From NCBI GenBank assembly GCA_016794585.1, contig JAEUJM010000046.1, positions 22,443-86,442 on the forward strand: a stretch of DNA of 64,000 nucleotides. Direction: 5' to 3'. This DNA comes from Acidimicrobiales bacterium (GTDB lineage Bacteria > Actinomycetota > Acidimicrobiia > Acidimicrobiales > DATDAH01). Both the position numbers and the translations under genes were made by a program. The stretch's first letter is position 1, and every line of letters begins with the position of its first letter. Under the pieces are notes generated by a model. The model did not search any database. It saw nothing but the letters and a program-made list of their open reading frames with translations, and was not told the DNA's origin. Positions 49,176-57,333 of this stretch are shown here, piece after piece.

Positions 49176-50771
49176 ATGTTGCGCGGTCTCGTGAGCGGGA
49201 TCGCCCTGGCGGCGCTGGCGGCCGCCTTGGTGGAGGTCCCGGCGGCGGCCGGCGACACACCGACGCTCGACCAGTGCACGAGCACACCCGTCGCACCAGC
49301 GGTGTCCGGGTGGTACGACCGAGGGGGCGTCGACGTGGCCGCAGACGGATCGGTGGTCGCCTTCATCTCCGACCACGACCTCACCGGGGCGAACCCGGAC
49401 GGGAGCCAGGAGGTGTTCGTCTACGACATCGCCACGGCGGCCCTGACCCAGGTCCCCTCGCCGTCGGACCGCTCGGTCCAGTCGGTGGCGGTGTCCAACG
49501 GCGGCAGACGAGTCGTGTTCAGCCGCGGCTACTCGTTCAGCACCCGCGGCGGAACCGTGACGGTGAGCCAGGTCCTCGCCCACGATCGTGCGACGGGCCT
49601 CACCTCGGCACTGACCGACGGCTACAACGGCAACTACGGCGGGCTTCGAGTCACCCCGGACGGCACCCAGGTGGCTTTCGCAGGCGCCGACTTCGTCACC
49701 GGGGACGGGGGGATCTTCCTCAGCGACGGGACCAGCCCCGGTGAGCTGGTGATCGACTCGTGGGGTGCGGGATCGGTGTCGGTCTTCCCGGACCGGCACC
49801 GCCTCCTGTTCGTCTCGAGGGACGACCTGACCGGGCAAAACAGCCTGCACGAGGACCAGGTGTTCCTCTTCGACCCCTCAGCCCCCGGCAACCACCTTCG
49901 CCAGGTCACCGAGGGCGTGCGTGGCTCGTGGAACCCGCACCTCCTCGCCGACGGCCATCGATTCACCTACGACTCCTTGGAGGATGTCGAGGGGCTGAAC
50001 CCGCAGCACCGCTACACCACGTACGTCCACGACCTCGACACCGGATCGACCGTCCTGCGGTCGTCCATCGGGCCCACGGGCACCCTCTCCGACGACGCCA
50101 CCCACGTGATCATGCGGACCTCCGCCGACCTCGTCGGCACCAACCCGACCGGAGACATCGAGCTCTTCTCCCACGACGTGGCCCGCGGCACCGTCACCCC
50201 GCTGACATCGACCGCGCACGAGTCGCCCCGCGTCGAGGACCTTTCGGTGGACGGGCGCGTTATCGCGGTGAGCGACGACCTCGACTCCTTGGGCGTTCGC
50301 AACGAGCTTTCGGTGCTGACGACGTGCGATCCGGCGCCCCGGTCGGACGCAGCCATCGCCACCGCCGCCACCCGGCGCTTCGTGGGCGACGACGTCTACG
50401 CCGTGAACCCGACCCAGGCGCAGAAGGCAGCGAGTCCGATCGCCGCCGGGGGGAGCCGGTCGTTCCTCGTGCGCCTGCAGAACGACCGCACCGCCGTCGA
50501 CTCGCTGACGGTGGCCGGCCGTGACGCCGGCCGACCGGGCTACACGGTGCAGTACAAGCACCTCGGCGTCGACGTCACGAGCCAGGTCGAGGCGGCCACG
50601 TTCACCACCGGCCCGCTCGAGCCGGGCGCCGCCGCAGTGCTCCAGGTGAAGATCACCGCCGACCCCGGCGTGCCCACCGGCGCGCGCCACAGGGTCGACG
50701 TGACCGCCCGCTCCGTGGCCAACCCCGTCGCCGGCGACACCGTCCGCGCCCGGGTCACGGCGTTCCGCTGA
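49176..50771 (+). CDS. Secreted TolB/WD40-like beta-propeller protein
   Basis: 531 residues. A signal peptide (GLVSGIALAALAAALVEVPAAAG) is followed by repeats with the PD40/TolB pattern (VAADGSVVAFISDHDLTGANPDGSQEVFVYDIA, VTPDGTQVAFAGAD, DRHRLLFVSRDDLTG), about six blades. The last 130 residues are an Ig-like or BNR-adjacent beta domain (GGSRSFLVRLQNDRTAVDSLTVAG and LEPGAAAVLQVKITADPG). It follows the preceding propeller gene by 67 bases with GGGAGGGG before its ATG; both may form one transcript for envelope proteins. Confidence 0.78.
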   Translation: MLRGLVSGIALAALAAALVEVPAAAGDTPTLDQCTSTPVAPAVSGWYDRGGVDVAADGSVVAFISDHDLTGANPDGSQEVFVYDIATAALTQVPSPSDRSVQSVAVSNGGRRVVFSRGYSFSTRGGTVTVSQVLAHDRATGLTSALTDGYNGNYGGLRVTPDGTQVAFAGADFVTGDGGIFLSDGTSPGELVIDSWGAGSVSVFPDRHRLLFVSRDDLTGQNSLHEDQVFLFDPSAPGNHLRQVTEGVRGSWNPHLLADGHRFTYDSLEDVEGLNPQHRYTTYVHDLDTGSTVLRSSIGPTGTLSDDATHVIMRTSADLVGTNPTGDIELFSHDVARGTVTPLTSTAHESPRVEDLSVDGRVIAVSDDLDSLGVRNELSVLTTCDPAPRSDAAIATAATRRFVGDDVYAVNPTQAQKAASPIAAGGSRSFLVRLQNDRTAVDSLTVAGRDAGRPGYTVQYKHLGVDVTSQVEAATFTTGPLEPGAAAVLQVKITADPGVPTGARHRVDVTARSVANPVAGDTVRARVTAFR

Positions 50772-50822
50772 ACGCTCTGACCGGACCTCGTCGGTGCGTC
50801 GCATATGTGCTACGGTCGTCGC

Positions 50823-51077
50823 ATGTCCGAGGTCGCCTCCCGGGAGCTGCGCAACAACACGCGCGGACTGCTCGACCGCGTCGAGGCCGGCGAGTCCGTG
50901 ACCATCACCGTCGACGGCCGAGCAGTGGCCGTCCTCGAGCCGATCGCCCGGCGTCCACAATGGCTGTCCCGCGACGAATTCGTTCGTCGGTTCGTCCCTC
51001 GTCAGGCCGACCCGGCACTCGCAGCCGAGCTCCGGGAGCTGGCGCCCGAGACCACGGACGACCTCCCACCGCTGTGA
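50823..51077 (+). CDS. VapB-type antitoxin (Phd/YefM fold)
   Basis: 84 residues. ASRELRNNTRGLLDRVEAGESVTITVDGRAVAVLEPI is the Phd/YefM DNA-binding half, and the rest is an acidic toxin-wrapping tail (ELRELAPETTDDL). TACGGT lies six bases before the ATG, implying leaderless transcription; the -10 is next to a CATATG palindrome that could be an operator. Its stop overlaps the toxin start (GTGA). Confidence 0.9.
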   Translation: MSEVASRELRNNTRGLLDRVEAGESVTITVDGRAVAVLEPIARRPQWLSRDEFVRRFVPRQADPALAAELRELAPETTDDLPPL

Positions 51078-51460
51078 GCAGGGGGCTAGCCGACACCTCG
51101 GTCTTCATCGCCCGGGAGTCGGGGCGCCCGTTGGACCACGCCGCCCTGCCCGACGAGCTCGGGGTCTCGGTCGTCACCATCGGCGAGCTCCGCGCCGGCG
51201 TGCTCGCCGCGGGCGACATCGAGACCCGCAGCCGGCGCCTCGACACACTGACCGAGGCCCTGGCCCTCGATCCCGTGCCGATCGACGATCGGGTGGCGGA
51301 GTCGTGGGCGAGGCTGCGCCTCCTCCTCCGCGACAGCAAGCAGCGCATGCCGGTCAACGATTCGTGGATCGCGGCGACCGCACTCGCCCTGGGGGTCCCC
51401 GTCGTGACCCAGGACGACGACTACGTGGACATCCGCGGGCTCGCCGTCGTGCGGGTCTGA
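51074..51460 (+). CDS. VapC-type PIN domain toxin
   Basis: 128 residues starting with GTG in overlap with the antitoxin. PIN-domain acids are present: LADTSVFIARESG (first Asp), VSVVTIGELRAGVL (Glu), VNDSWIAATALALGVPVVTQDDDY (Asp and terminal acids). It should be a Mg-dependent RNase, usually cutting tRNA or rRNA, held inactive by the antitoxin. The pair looks intact. A PIN fossil lies directly downstream on the opposite strand. Confidence 0.9.
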   Translation: MSRGLADTSVFIARESGRPLDHAALPDELGVSVVTIGELRAGVLAAGDIETRSRRLDTLTEALALDPVPIDDRVAESWARLRLLLRDSKQRMPVNDSWIAATALALGVPVVTQDDDYVDIRGLAVVRV

Positions 51461-51466
51461 CCCCGC

Positions 51467-51625
51467 TCAGGGGCGGAGCTCGACGAAGGCGAAGGCGTCC
51501 CGGAGGCGCCGGCGGCGCATGACCGCGAAGCTCCTGGCGTCGACGAACGAGTACTCCCGCTCGTCGTGCTGGCGCAGCCAGGCCAGCGCGAGGTCCTGAT
51601 CGTCTCGGGTGACCTTGCTCGATGC
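51467..51625 (-). pseudogene. C-terminal fossil of a second PIN-domain toxin
   Basis: About 53 codons open from an upstream TGA to a stop at 51467 read DQDLALAWLRQHDER, EYSFVDARSFAVMRRR and RLRDAFAFVELRP. This matches the end of VapC/PIN proteins, where the usual form is D-K-x-(W/Y)-S-(L/F)-T-D-x-x-S-F-x-V-M and A-(F/L)-x-F-D-x-H-F. The N-terminal half, start codon and antitoxin are gone, and the final DxHF has decayed to ELRP. It fills the gap between vapC and the arsR gene. Confidence 0.7.
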
Positions 51626-51642
51626 TCACCCGGCCGATAGTG

Positions 51643-51688
51643 ATGTAAGAACTTTACATACCGATATCAGTATGCGATAGTCGTCGCC
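51643..51688 (+). promoter_or_regulatory. arsR promoter with operator palindromes
   Basis: TTTACA (51653-51658), 17 bases and GATAGT (51676-51681) lie seven bases before the ATG. The spacer is almost entirely the palindrome ATACCGATATCAGTAT (51658-51673), and ATGTAA-GAACT-TTACAT (51643-51659) covers the -35. Both are AT-rich and suit an ArsR repressor that blocks its own promoter. Confidence 0.75.
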
Positions 51689-52063
51689 ATGGCTCCCAAC
51701 GCGGTGGCGACCGACGTGTTCAGCGCGATCGGCGACCCCTCCCGCCGGCGCATCCTCGAGGCGCTCGCCACCCGGGAGGCCACGGTCAGCGAACTGGTGG
51801 CCCTGCTCGACCGACCCCAGCCGCACGTGTCGAAGCACCTCGGCGTGCTGCGGGAGGCGGGCGCCGTCCAGTGCCGGCCCGACGGCCGGGCCCGCATCTA
51901 CCGGCTCGACCGGGATGCCCTGGCGCCCCTGATGAGCTGGCTCGACCGCCTCACCGCCGACGTGAACGAGCGCTACGACCGCCTCGACACCTACCTCGAC
52001 GACCTCCAGCACCCCGCACCAGACGACCACCACGACCACGACGAACCTGAAGGAGACCGCTGA
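51689..52063 (+). CDS. ArsR family transcriptional regulator
   Basis: 124 residues with winged-helix core VFSAIGDPSRRRILEALATREATVSELVALLDRPQPHVSKHLGVLREAGAVQCRPDGRARIYRLDRDALAPLMSWL. The metal-binding ELCVCDL motif is missing, so it is the non-metal branch that commonly pairs with SRPBCC genes. The tail is rich in His and Asp (DDHHDHDEPEGD). Its stop overlaps the next ATG (TGATG), so both genes are coupled. Confidence 0.92.
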   Translation: MAPNAVATDVFSAIGDPSRRRILEALATREATVSELVALLDRPQPHVSKHLGVLREAGAVQCRPDGRARIYRLDRDALAPLMSWLDRLTADVNERYDRLDTYLDDLQHPAPDDHHDHDEPEGDR

Positions 52064-53136
52064 TGGCCACCCGCCACGGCTCGGCCACCGTCGAGCTCCC
52101 GTCCGACACCGAGATCCTCATCACCCGCTCCTTCGAGGCACCCCGCAGCCTCGTGTGGGAGCTGCTCACCACCCCTCGCCACCTGCTGCGCTGGTGGGGC
52201 CCCGGGTACTGCCCCCTCGTCGCCTGCGAGGTCGACCTCCGCCCCGGCGGCGCCTGGCGCTACGTCTGCCGCATGGTCGGCGGGGAGGCCGACGGCGAGG
52301 AACTGGCCTGGCACGGCGAGTACCAGGCCATCGACCCCGGTGAGCGCATCGTCAGCACCGAGGTGTTCGAGGGCTACCCCGACGCTGCGTCGCTCAACAC
52401 CATGACCCTCACCGAGGCCGACGGGGTCACCACCCTCACCACCCTCGTGCAGCACTCGTCGAAGGCCAACCGGGACGGTCACGTCGACAGCGGGATGGAG
52501 GGCGGGATGCAGCAGACCTTCGACCGCCTCGACGACCTGGTCGCCGTCGCCGACACGCCCGCCGAGCGCTTCCGGCGGGTGGCCGGCGCGTTCGGCGACC
52601 TCGTGCACTCGGTGCCCGGCGACTCTTGGGGCCGCCCCGCCCCCTGCGAGGGCTGGGTGGCCCGGGACGTGGTCGTCCACCTCCTGTCCTGGGTGCCCAG
52701 CGTGCTGGGGCGCAGCGGGCTCGACCTGCCGGCGCCGCCGGACGAGGCCGCGGGTGACGACGCCCTCGCCCCAGCGTGGGACGCGTTCGCCGGCGCACTC
52801 CAGGGCGCGCTCGACGACGCGGAGGTCGCGGCCCGCACCTTCGACGCCGGCCCTCCCGGCGAGATGACCGTCGAGGCCGCCATCGACATGCTCGTGACCG
52901 GCGACGTCCTCGTCCACACCTGGGACCTCGCCACCGCCGTCGGCGCCGGCGACGACGTCCGCCTCGACGCCACCATCGCCCGCGAGATGCTCGTCGGGAT
53001 GCAGCCGATGGACGAGATGCTCCGCAGCAGCGGCCACTACGGCCCGAAGGTCGACGTCGCCCCGGACGCCTCCCCCCAGGACCAGCTGATCGCCTTCACC
53101 GGCCGCGACCCCGGGTGGCGCCCGCCGGCGGCCTGA
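52063..53136 (+). CDS. SRPBCC (AHSA1-like) domain fused to a TIGR03086/DinB-like domain
   Basis: 357 residues. Residues 1-165 are an AHSA1-type SRPBCC domain: ILITRSFEAPRSLVWELLTTPRHLLRWWGPG, VDLRPGGAWRYVCRM and the end helix GMEGGMQQTFDRLDDLV. Residues 170-357 match the TIGR03086/mycothiol-dependent maleylpyruvate isomerase-like family: FRRVAGAFGDLVHSVPGDSWGRPAPCEGWVARDVVVHLLSW and TGDVLVHTWDLATAVG, which supply metal-binding His. The ArsR-SRPBCC pairing is common, but this fusion combines both usual partner domains in one chain. Substrate unknown. Confidence 0.88.
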   Translation: MATRHGSATVELPSDTEILITRSFEAPRSLVWELLTTPRHLLRWWGPGYCPLVACEVDLRPGGAWRYVCRMVGGEADGEELAWHGEYQAIDPGERIVSTEVFEGYPDAASLNTMTLTEADGVTTLTTLVQHSSKANRDGHVDSGMEGGMQQTFDRLDDLVAVADTPAERFRRVAGAFGDLVHSVPGDSWGRPAPCEGWVARDVVVHLLSWVPSVLGRSGLDLPAPPDEAAGDDALAPAWDAFAGALQGALDDAEVAARTFDAGPPGEMTVEAAIDMLVTGDVLVHTWDLATAVGAGDDVRLDATIAREMLVGMQPMDEMLRSSGHYGPKVDVAPDASPQDQLIAFTGRDPGWRPPAA

Positions 53137-53162
53137 CCGCGCACCGGGGGCGGCCGCTCACC

Positions 53163-54668
53163 TCAGGGAGGCAGGGTCTCGCTCACGGTGACGGTGACGT
53201 GACGGATCCAGCCCGCTTCGTCCCGCAGGGGCACCGCCACCGACCGCACCGCGGTGTCCCCGGCCCGGAAGGTGCGCTCCACGACGTCGGTCTCGATCGT
53301 GCGTCGCCGGTCGCCGCTCAAGGCGCCGAACCGGCGGTGGACCGCCGAGTCGAGGTGACCGAGGTGCACGCCGATCAGCTCCGCAGGCTCGATCTCGAGC
53401 CAGGCGGCGAGCGCCGGCGAGCAGTCGAGCACGATGTCGTTGGCGCCCACCTCGAGCGTGCCGACGACGCCGTCGATCTGACTCCCGTCCGCCGCCACCG
53501 CCACCTGCTCGTCAGCGCCGTGTTCACCGCCTTCACGCCGACGAGGGAACCCGACGATGGTCTCCGCATCGATCTCTGGGGCCGGAGCGACCGACCCGTC
53601 GGCCGCCAGTGCCACCTCGATCCGCCGGATCTGCGCCTCGAGCACCCCGGCGTTGTGGGCCCCCAGCCGCGGCAGCACCCGCCGGGCCTGCTCGTCGAGC
53701 GAGGCGGCCACGACGTGGAGCTGGTCGCGCGACAGCCGCTCGAGGGACTGCGAGGCCGGGGTCGTGACCACGGCGACGTGGACGTGGACGTCGCGCTCCT
53801 CGGCGTGCAGGAGCAGGTCGCCGAACTCCTCGTAGTTGTCGGGCATGAGGCAGTGCGAGATGTTGACCCGCTTGCCGCTGCGGCGCCCGTACTCGACGAA
53901 CCGGTCGAGGTTGGTCAGCACCGTCTCGAAATCCGCGCCCTGACGGATGGACTCGAAGGTCCCCTTCGTCATGCCGTCGATCGACACGGTGACGCCGGGA
54001 GCGAGCGTCTCCAGCACCTGCTCGACCCGCTTGCTCCACTGCGTGCCGTTCGTGGTGATCCCGATCTCGGCCCCCGGGTTGTGCTCGGCGAAGAGGTCCC
54101 ACGCGCGGAAGTTCTCCGCCCCGAGAAACGGCTCGCCCCCGACGAAGCTCGCCCCGTCGAGGTGGGGGATGAAGGTCGCCAGATCGTCGAAGAACTCGTC
54201 GCCGTAGGCGGGCGGCGAGGGACGACGCCCCTCGCGGTGGATGCGGATGGCCGACGAGTTCTCGCCGTTGCACATCGTGCACTGGAGGTTGCACGCATTG
54301 GTGAGGGCGAACTCGATGCGGGTCGGGAAGGGCGGCGCCGCCGACCGCACCCGCAGCGTGTCGTACACCCGGGCGTACATCGCGATGCCCTGGTCCTTCT
54401 CCCAGGCGCAGTAGCTGCAACCGTGGGAGAAATCACCCTCCCGGAGCCGGCGCCGCAGCTCCCGTTGCTGCACCCCGTCCCAGATCTCGGTGAGGCGTTG
54501 GACCCGGATGTTGCCGAGGTAGTTCGAGTTGGCGCAACAGGCGCGGACCTCGCCCTGCGGGCCGAGGTACAGGTTGGCGTAGGGCGCCAGGCAGGGCGCC
54601 CGGAGCGCGGCCCGCCGGGCCGACGACGCAGCCCGTCCCATCCGGCGTCGCAGCGCCACCCCCGCCAT
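53163..54668 (-). CDS. Radical SAM protein with N-terminal SPASM-like cluster region and C-terminal PAS-like domain
   Basis: 501 residues from the ATG at 54668. Residues 25-95 hold CLAPYANLYLGPQGEVRACCANS and HGCSYCAWE, SPASM/twitch-like cysteines for an auxiliary Fe-S cluster. The radical SAM core follows, with TNACNLQCTMCNGENSS (CX3CX2C), GGEPFLGAENF and ITTNGTQWSKRV. From about residue 380 a PAS-like domain appears (GTLEVGANDIVLDCSPALAAWLEIEPAELIG). Enzymes of this group modify peptides or proteins; no precursor peptide is obvious next to it. The PAS fusion is unusual and could provide sensing. The region upstream contains divergent promoter elements. Confidence 0.85.
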   Translation of the reverse strand: MAGVALRRRMGRAASSARRAALRAPCLAPYANLYLGPQGEVRACCANSNYLGNIRVQRLTEIWDGVQQRELRRRLREGDFSHGCSYCAWEKDQGIAMYARVYDTLRVRSAAPPFPTRIEFALTNACNLQCTMCNGENSSAIRIHREGRRPSPPAYGDEFFDDLATFIPHLDGASFVGGEPFLGAENFRAWDLFAEHNPGAEIGITTNGTQWSKRVEQVLETLAPGVTVSIDGMTKGTFESIRQGADFETVLTNLDRFVEYGRRSGKRVNISHCLMPDNYEEFGDLLLHAEERDVHVHVAVVTTPASQSLERLSRDQLHVVAASLDEQARRVLPRLGAHNAGVLEAQIRRIEVALAADGSVAPAPEIDAETIVGFPRRREGGEHGADEQVAVAADGSQIDGVVGTLEVGANDIVLDCSPALAAWLEIEPAELIGVHLGHLDSAVHRRFGALSGDRRRTIETDVVERTFRAGDTAVRSVAVPLRDEAGWIRHVTVTVSETLPP

Positions 54669-54799
54669 GAACCCCCACAAGCGATGTCGAACTAGCGAAC
54701 AGTGATTGACCTGTCACGATACTGCACCTCGTCGACGTGCGCTGGGGCACGGAGACCGCCGCCCGCGACGGGGAGCGCGTGGCCGTCGGCCTTCCAGAT

Positions 54800-54816
54800 T
54801 GAGTAGCGACTACTCA
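54800..54816. promoter_or_regulatory. Perfect 7-bp inverted repeat upstream of the three-repeat exoprotein gene
   Basis: TGAGTAG, CGA, CTACTCA forms an exact palindrome about 108 bases before the ATG at 54925. It lies in the 256-base gap between the radical SAM gene and the exoprotein gene. AT-rich compared with flanks, it could be an operator. Nothing else in this gap looks like a gene. Confidence 0.5.
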
Positions 54817-54924
54817 GGACCGCCGGGCGGGAAGACGGGAGACTGCACGGGCGACGCCCGTCCGAGGCGACGACCCGACCCTCCGGCGCCTCGGCACCGG
54901 ACCCCACGAAAGAGACCACGCTCC

Positions 54925-56007
54925 ATGCTCCGACCTGCCCACCGACGACGCCTACTCCGACTCGTCGTCGCCCTCGCACTGGTGGCCGGCATCGCCGGCT
55001 CGACCTCCTCCACGGCCACGGCCGCGCCCCGCCAGGAGGCCGCCGACGCGGAGGCCTTCACGACGCTGGCCCTCCTCAACGGTTGGAGCAACTACGGCAG
55101 CGGGTCGAACGCGGCCAAGGTGTCGGTGTCCAACGGCGTCGTCCGCTTCAAGGGGGCGATCGAGACGGCCGGAACGGACCCGGTCGCGTTCGTGCTGCCG
55201 CCGGGCATGCGCCCGTCGAAGCGGGTCTTCATCCCGGTCACCCTGTGCAGCGCCACCAATGGCCGCCTGCTCATCCGCCCGAACGGCACGGTGGAGGTGG
55301 ACAGCGAAGGACCCTTCTCCGACGCGCAGTGCTTCACCTCCCTCGAGGGTGCGTCGTTCACGCTGGCCCCGGCCGGCCAGACCGACCTCACCCTCCTCAA
55401 CGGCTGGGTCGGCGGTCCGTCCAGCACCCGACCGGCCAGGGTCGCCAACATCGGTGGCGTCATCCATTTCAGCGGCGCCATCTCGACCGCCGGGGCCAGC
55501 AATCGGCCCTTCGTGCTGCCCGCGGGGATGCGGCCCGCCGCCACCGTGTTCGTCCCGGTCGACCTCTGTGGGGCGTCCGACGGCCGCCTGCGCATCACCC
55601 CGAGCGGCACCGTGACCGTGCAGACCGACGACGGCTTCGCCGACGCCCAGTGCTTCACCTCCCTCGACGGTGCGCACTTCGTGCTCAACCCACCGAGCGC
55701 GGGCCTGCTCACCCTCACCAACGGGTGGACCGGCCAGCCGTACCACACCCGCAAGCCGCGGGCGACGCTCGTGGGTGGCGCGGTGCAGCTGAGCGGTGCC
55801 ATCGCCAACGGAACCAGCGCGGAGCTGTTCATCCTCCCGGTGGGACTGCGGCCGACGAAGCTCGTCTACATCCAGGTGGACCTGTGCGGCGCCGCCAACG
55901 GGCGCCTCATCATCGAGCCCGATGGCACCACCGAGGTCGAGGCAGAGATTGAGTTCAGCGATGCCCAGTGCTTCCTCTCGCTGGAGGGTGCCAGCTTCGC
56001 CCGCTGA
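54925..56007 (+). CDS. Secreted protein with three tandem repeats of about 100 residues
   Basis: 360 residues. A signal peptide (LLRLVVALALVAGIAGSTSS) is followed by three repeats starting at about residues 48, 150 and 253. Each reads LTLLNGW, then V-x-x-SG-x-I, FVLPAGMRP, a strand with VPVDLCGA-x-x-GRL-x-I-x-P-x-GT-x-x-V and FADAQCFTSLEGA-x-F. Each repeat has two Cys (in the LC and QCF positions). The pattern recalls beta-rich modules at the tips of phage tail fibres and baseplate proteins, but that is inference. Function is unknown. Confidence 0.8.
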   Translation: MLRPAHRRRLLRLVVALALVAGIAGSTSSTATAAPRQEAADAEAFTTLALLNGWSNYGSGSNAAKVSVSNGVVRFKGAIETAGTDPVAFVLPPGMRPSKRVFIPVTLCSATNGRLLIRPNGTVEVDSEGPFSDAQCFTSLEGASFTLAPAGQTDLTLLNGWVGGPSSTRPARVANIGGVIHFSGAISTAGASNRPFVLPAGMRPAATVFVPVDLCGASDGRLRITPSGTVTVQTDDGFADAQCFTSLDGAHFVLNPPSAGLLTLTNGWTGQPYHTRKPRATLVGGAVQLSGAIANGTSAELFILPVGLRPTKLVYIQVDLCGAANGRLIIEPDGTTEVEAEIEFSDAQCFLSLEGASFAR

Positions 56008-56082
56008 ACATCTGCGACGTGCGGTCCCGAGCGGGGCGGCCCCGGCCGCCCCGCTCGGCGCGTCCGGGTTAGGTTCGGCCCG

Positions 56083-56532
56083 ATGGACGACCACGAGGCG
56101 ATGGGCCTCGCCCTGGAGGAGGCCCACGCTGCGCCGGCGCATGGCGATGTCCCTGTCGGAGCCGTGGTGCTCGTCGATGGCGAGGTCGTGGCGCGGCGCC
56201 ACAACGAGCGGGAGGCGGCCGCGGATCCCACGGCCCACGCGGAGGTGCTGGCGCTCCGCGACGCCGCCGCGGCCCTCGGTCGCTGGCGCCTCGACGACGC
56301 CACCCTCGTGGTCAGCCTCGAGCCGTGCGCCATGTGCGCCGGCGCCGCCGTCTCCGCCCGGCTCGGTCGCCTCGTGTTCGGTGCCCCCGACCTGAAGGCG
56401 GGCGCGACCGGCTCGCTCTACAACCTCTGCGCCGACCCCCGCCTCAACCACGAGGTGCCCATCACCGCCGGCGTGCGCGCCGACGAGGCCGCCGCCCTGC
56501 TCACCACCTTCTTCGCCGAGCGCCGGGGCTGA
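56083..56532 (+). CDS. tadA: tRNA-specific adenosine deaminase
   Basis: 149 residues. Zinc motifs are complete: PTAHAEVLALRDA with His and catalytic Glu, and LEPCAMCAGAAVSARLGRLVFGAPD with two Cys. TGSLYNLCADPRLNHEVPI is typical of TadA. The enzyme changes adenosine 34 to inosine in tRNA-Arg(ACG). TAGGTT lies seven bases before the ATG, a leaderless arrangement. Confidence 0.95.
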   Translation: MDDHEAMGLALEEAHAAPAHGDVPVGAVVLVDGEVVARRHNEREAAADPTAHAEVLALRDAAAALGRWRLDDATLVVSLEPCAMCAGAAVSARLGRLVFGAPDLKAGATGSLYNLCADPRLNHEVPITAGVRADEAAALLTTFFAERRG

Positions 56533-57180
56533 TCAGCCGACCCGCACCATCGCGGTGCGGATGATGCTGGCCGGCAGGAACATCTTGGCGGCGTCGTCGA
56601 TGGCGTCCTGGTAGTCGCGGTGGGCGTCCCTGGCGTCCGCCGCTGCATCGACGGCGGCAGGGTCGGCGTGCACCGCTCGCCAGGTGACCTGTCCCAGGGG
56701 GCCGTAGGCGTCGGTGAGGAACGTGACGGGGGCGCCGGTGATGGCGGCGTAGAGCTCGGCGACCTCGACCCCCCAGGCCCGCACGGTCTGGATCTGGCCG
56801 GGTGCGGGGAGGGCCGTGACGAGCTCGACCACGGCGCCGATGGGTGGACGGGCGACGGCTTCGGGCGACGTGAGGTGCACCACCGCCCGGAGGCTGTCCT
56901 CGAAGGGTGCGGTGGCGAACTCCTGGCCGATCTCCGCGGCCTGGAGGAAGCCCTGGTGACCGGCCACCTTGCCGATCTGCTCGGTGAGGTGGGCCCGGGA
57001 GTCGACGAAGGTGTTCCACGCCACGGTGCCGCCGGGGAAGCCGAAGCTGCCCGTCCAGAGCGTGACGTCCCAGTCGCCGGCCTCGTTGGCCTTCTCCATC
57101 ATCGCGAGCGCCCACTCGACGGGGCGCACGGGACCACCGGCGAGCGTGAACGTCCGGGAGAAGAGGAACTGCCCGGTCAC
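56533..57180 (-). CDS. Conserved hypothetical protein
   Basis: 215 residues starting with GTG. I do not recognise the family. The sequence alternates strand-like and helical parts (FLFSRTFTLAGGPVRPVEWALAMMEKANEAGDWDVTLWTGSFGFPGGTVAWN, FVDSRAHLTEQIGKVA, AWGVEVAELYAAITGAPVTFLTDAYG) that suggest an alpha+beta fold, perhaps a duplicated dimeric barrel. No signal peptide or membrane segment. Its stop touches the tadA stop (convergent), and CACCAT lies seven bases upstream of the start. Confidence 0.75.
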   Translation of the reverse strand: MTGQFLFSRTFTLAGGPVRPVEWALAMMEKANEAGDWDVTLWTGSFGFPGGTVAWNTFVDSRAHLTEQIGKVAGHQGFLQAAEIGQEFATAPFEDSLRAVVHLTSPEAVARPPIGAVVELVTALPAPGQIQTVRAWGVEVAELYAAITGAPVTFLTDAYGPLGQVTWRAVHADPAAVDAAADARDAHRDYQDAIDDAAKMFLPASIIRTAMVRVG

Positions 57181-57243
57181 CCCGCCATGGTGCCACAGGT
57201 ACCGACTTCGGTCGGATCGGGGTGTCCCGCTAGCATCGACCCC

Positions 57244-57333
57244 GGAAGGTTGCCAGAGCGGACGAATGGGACGGCCTCGAAAGCCGTTGTGGCCTCCGGG
57301 TCACCGTGGGTTCGAATCCCACACCTTCCGCCA
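57244..57333 (+). tRNA. tRNA-Ser (CGA anticodon), CCA encoded; boundary of the genomic island
   Basis: Class II tRNA: acceptor GGAAGGT pairs with ACCTTCC, the anticodon arm ACGGCCT-CGA-AAGCCGT carries CGA, the variable arm is long, T arm TGGGTTCGAATCCCA, then G and CCA. The 3' end immediately adjoins the open 3' end of a recombinase gene, so this tRNA is likely the attachment site of the island that follows. Confidence 0.95.
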
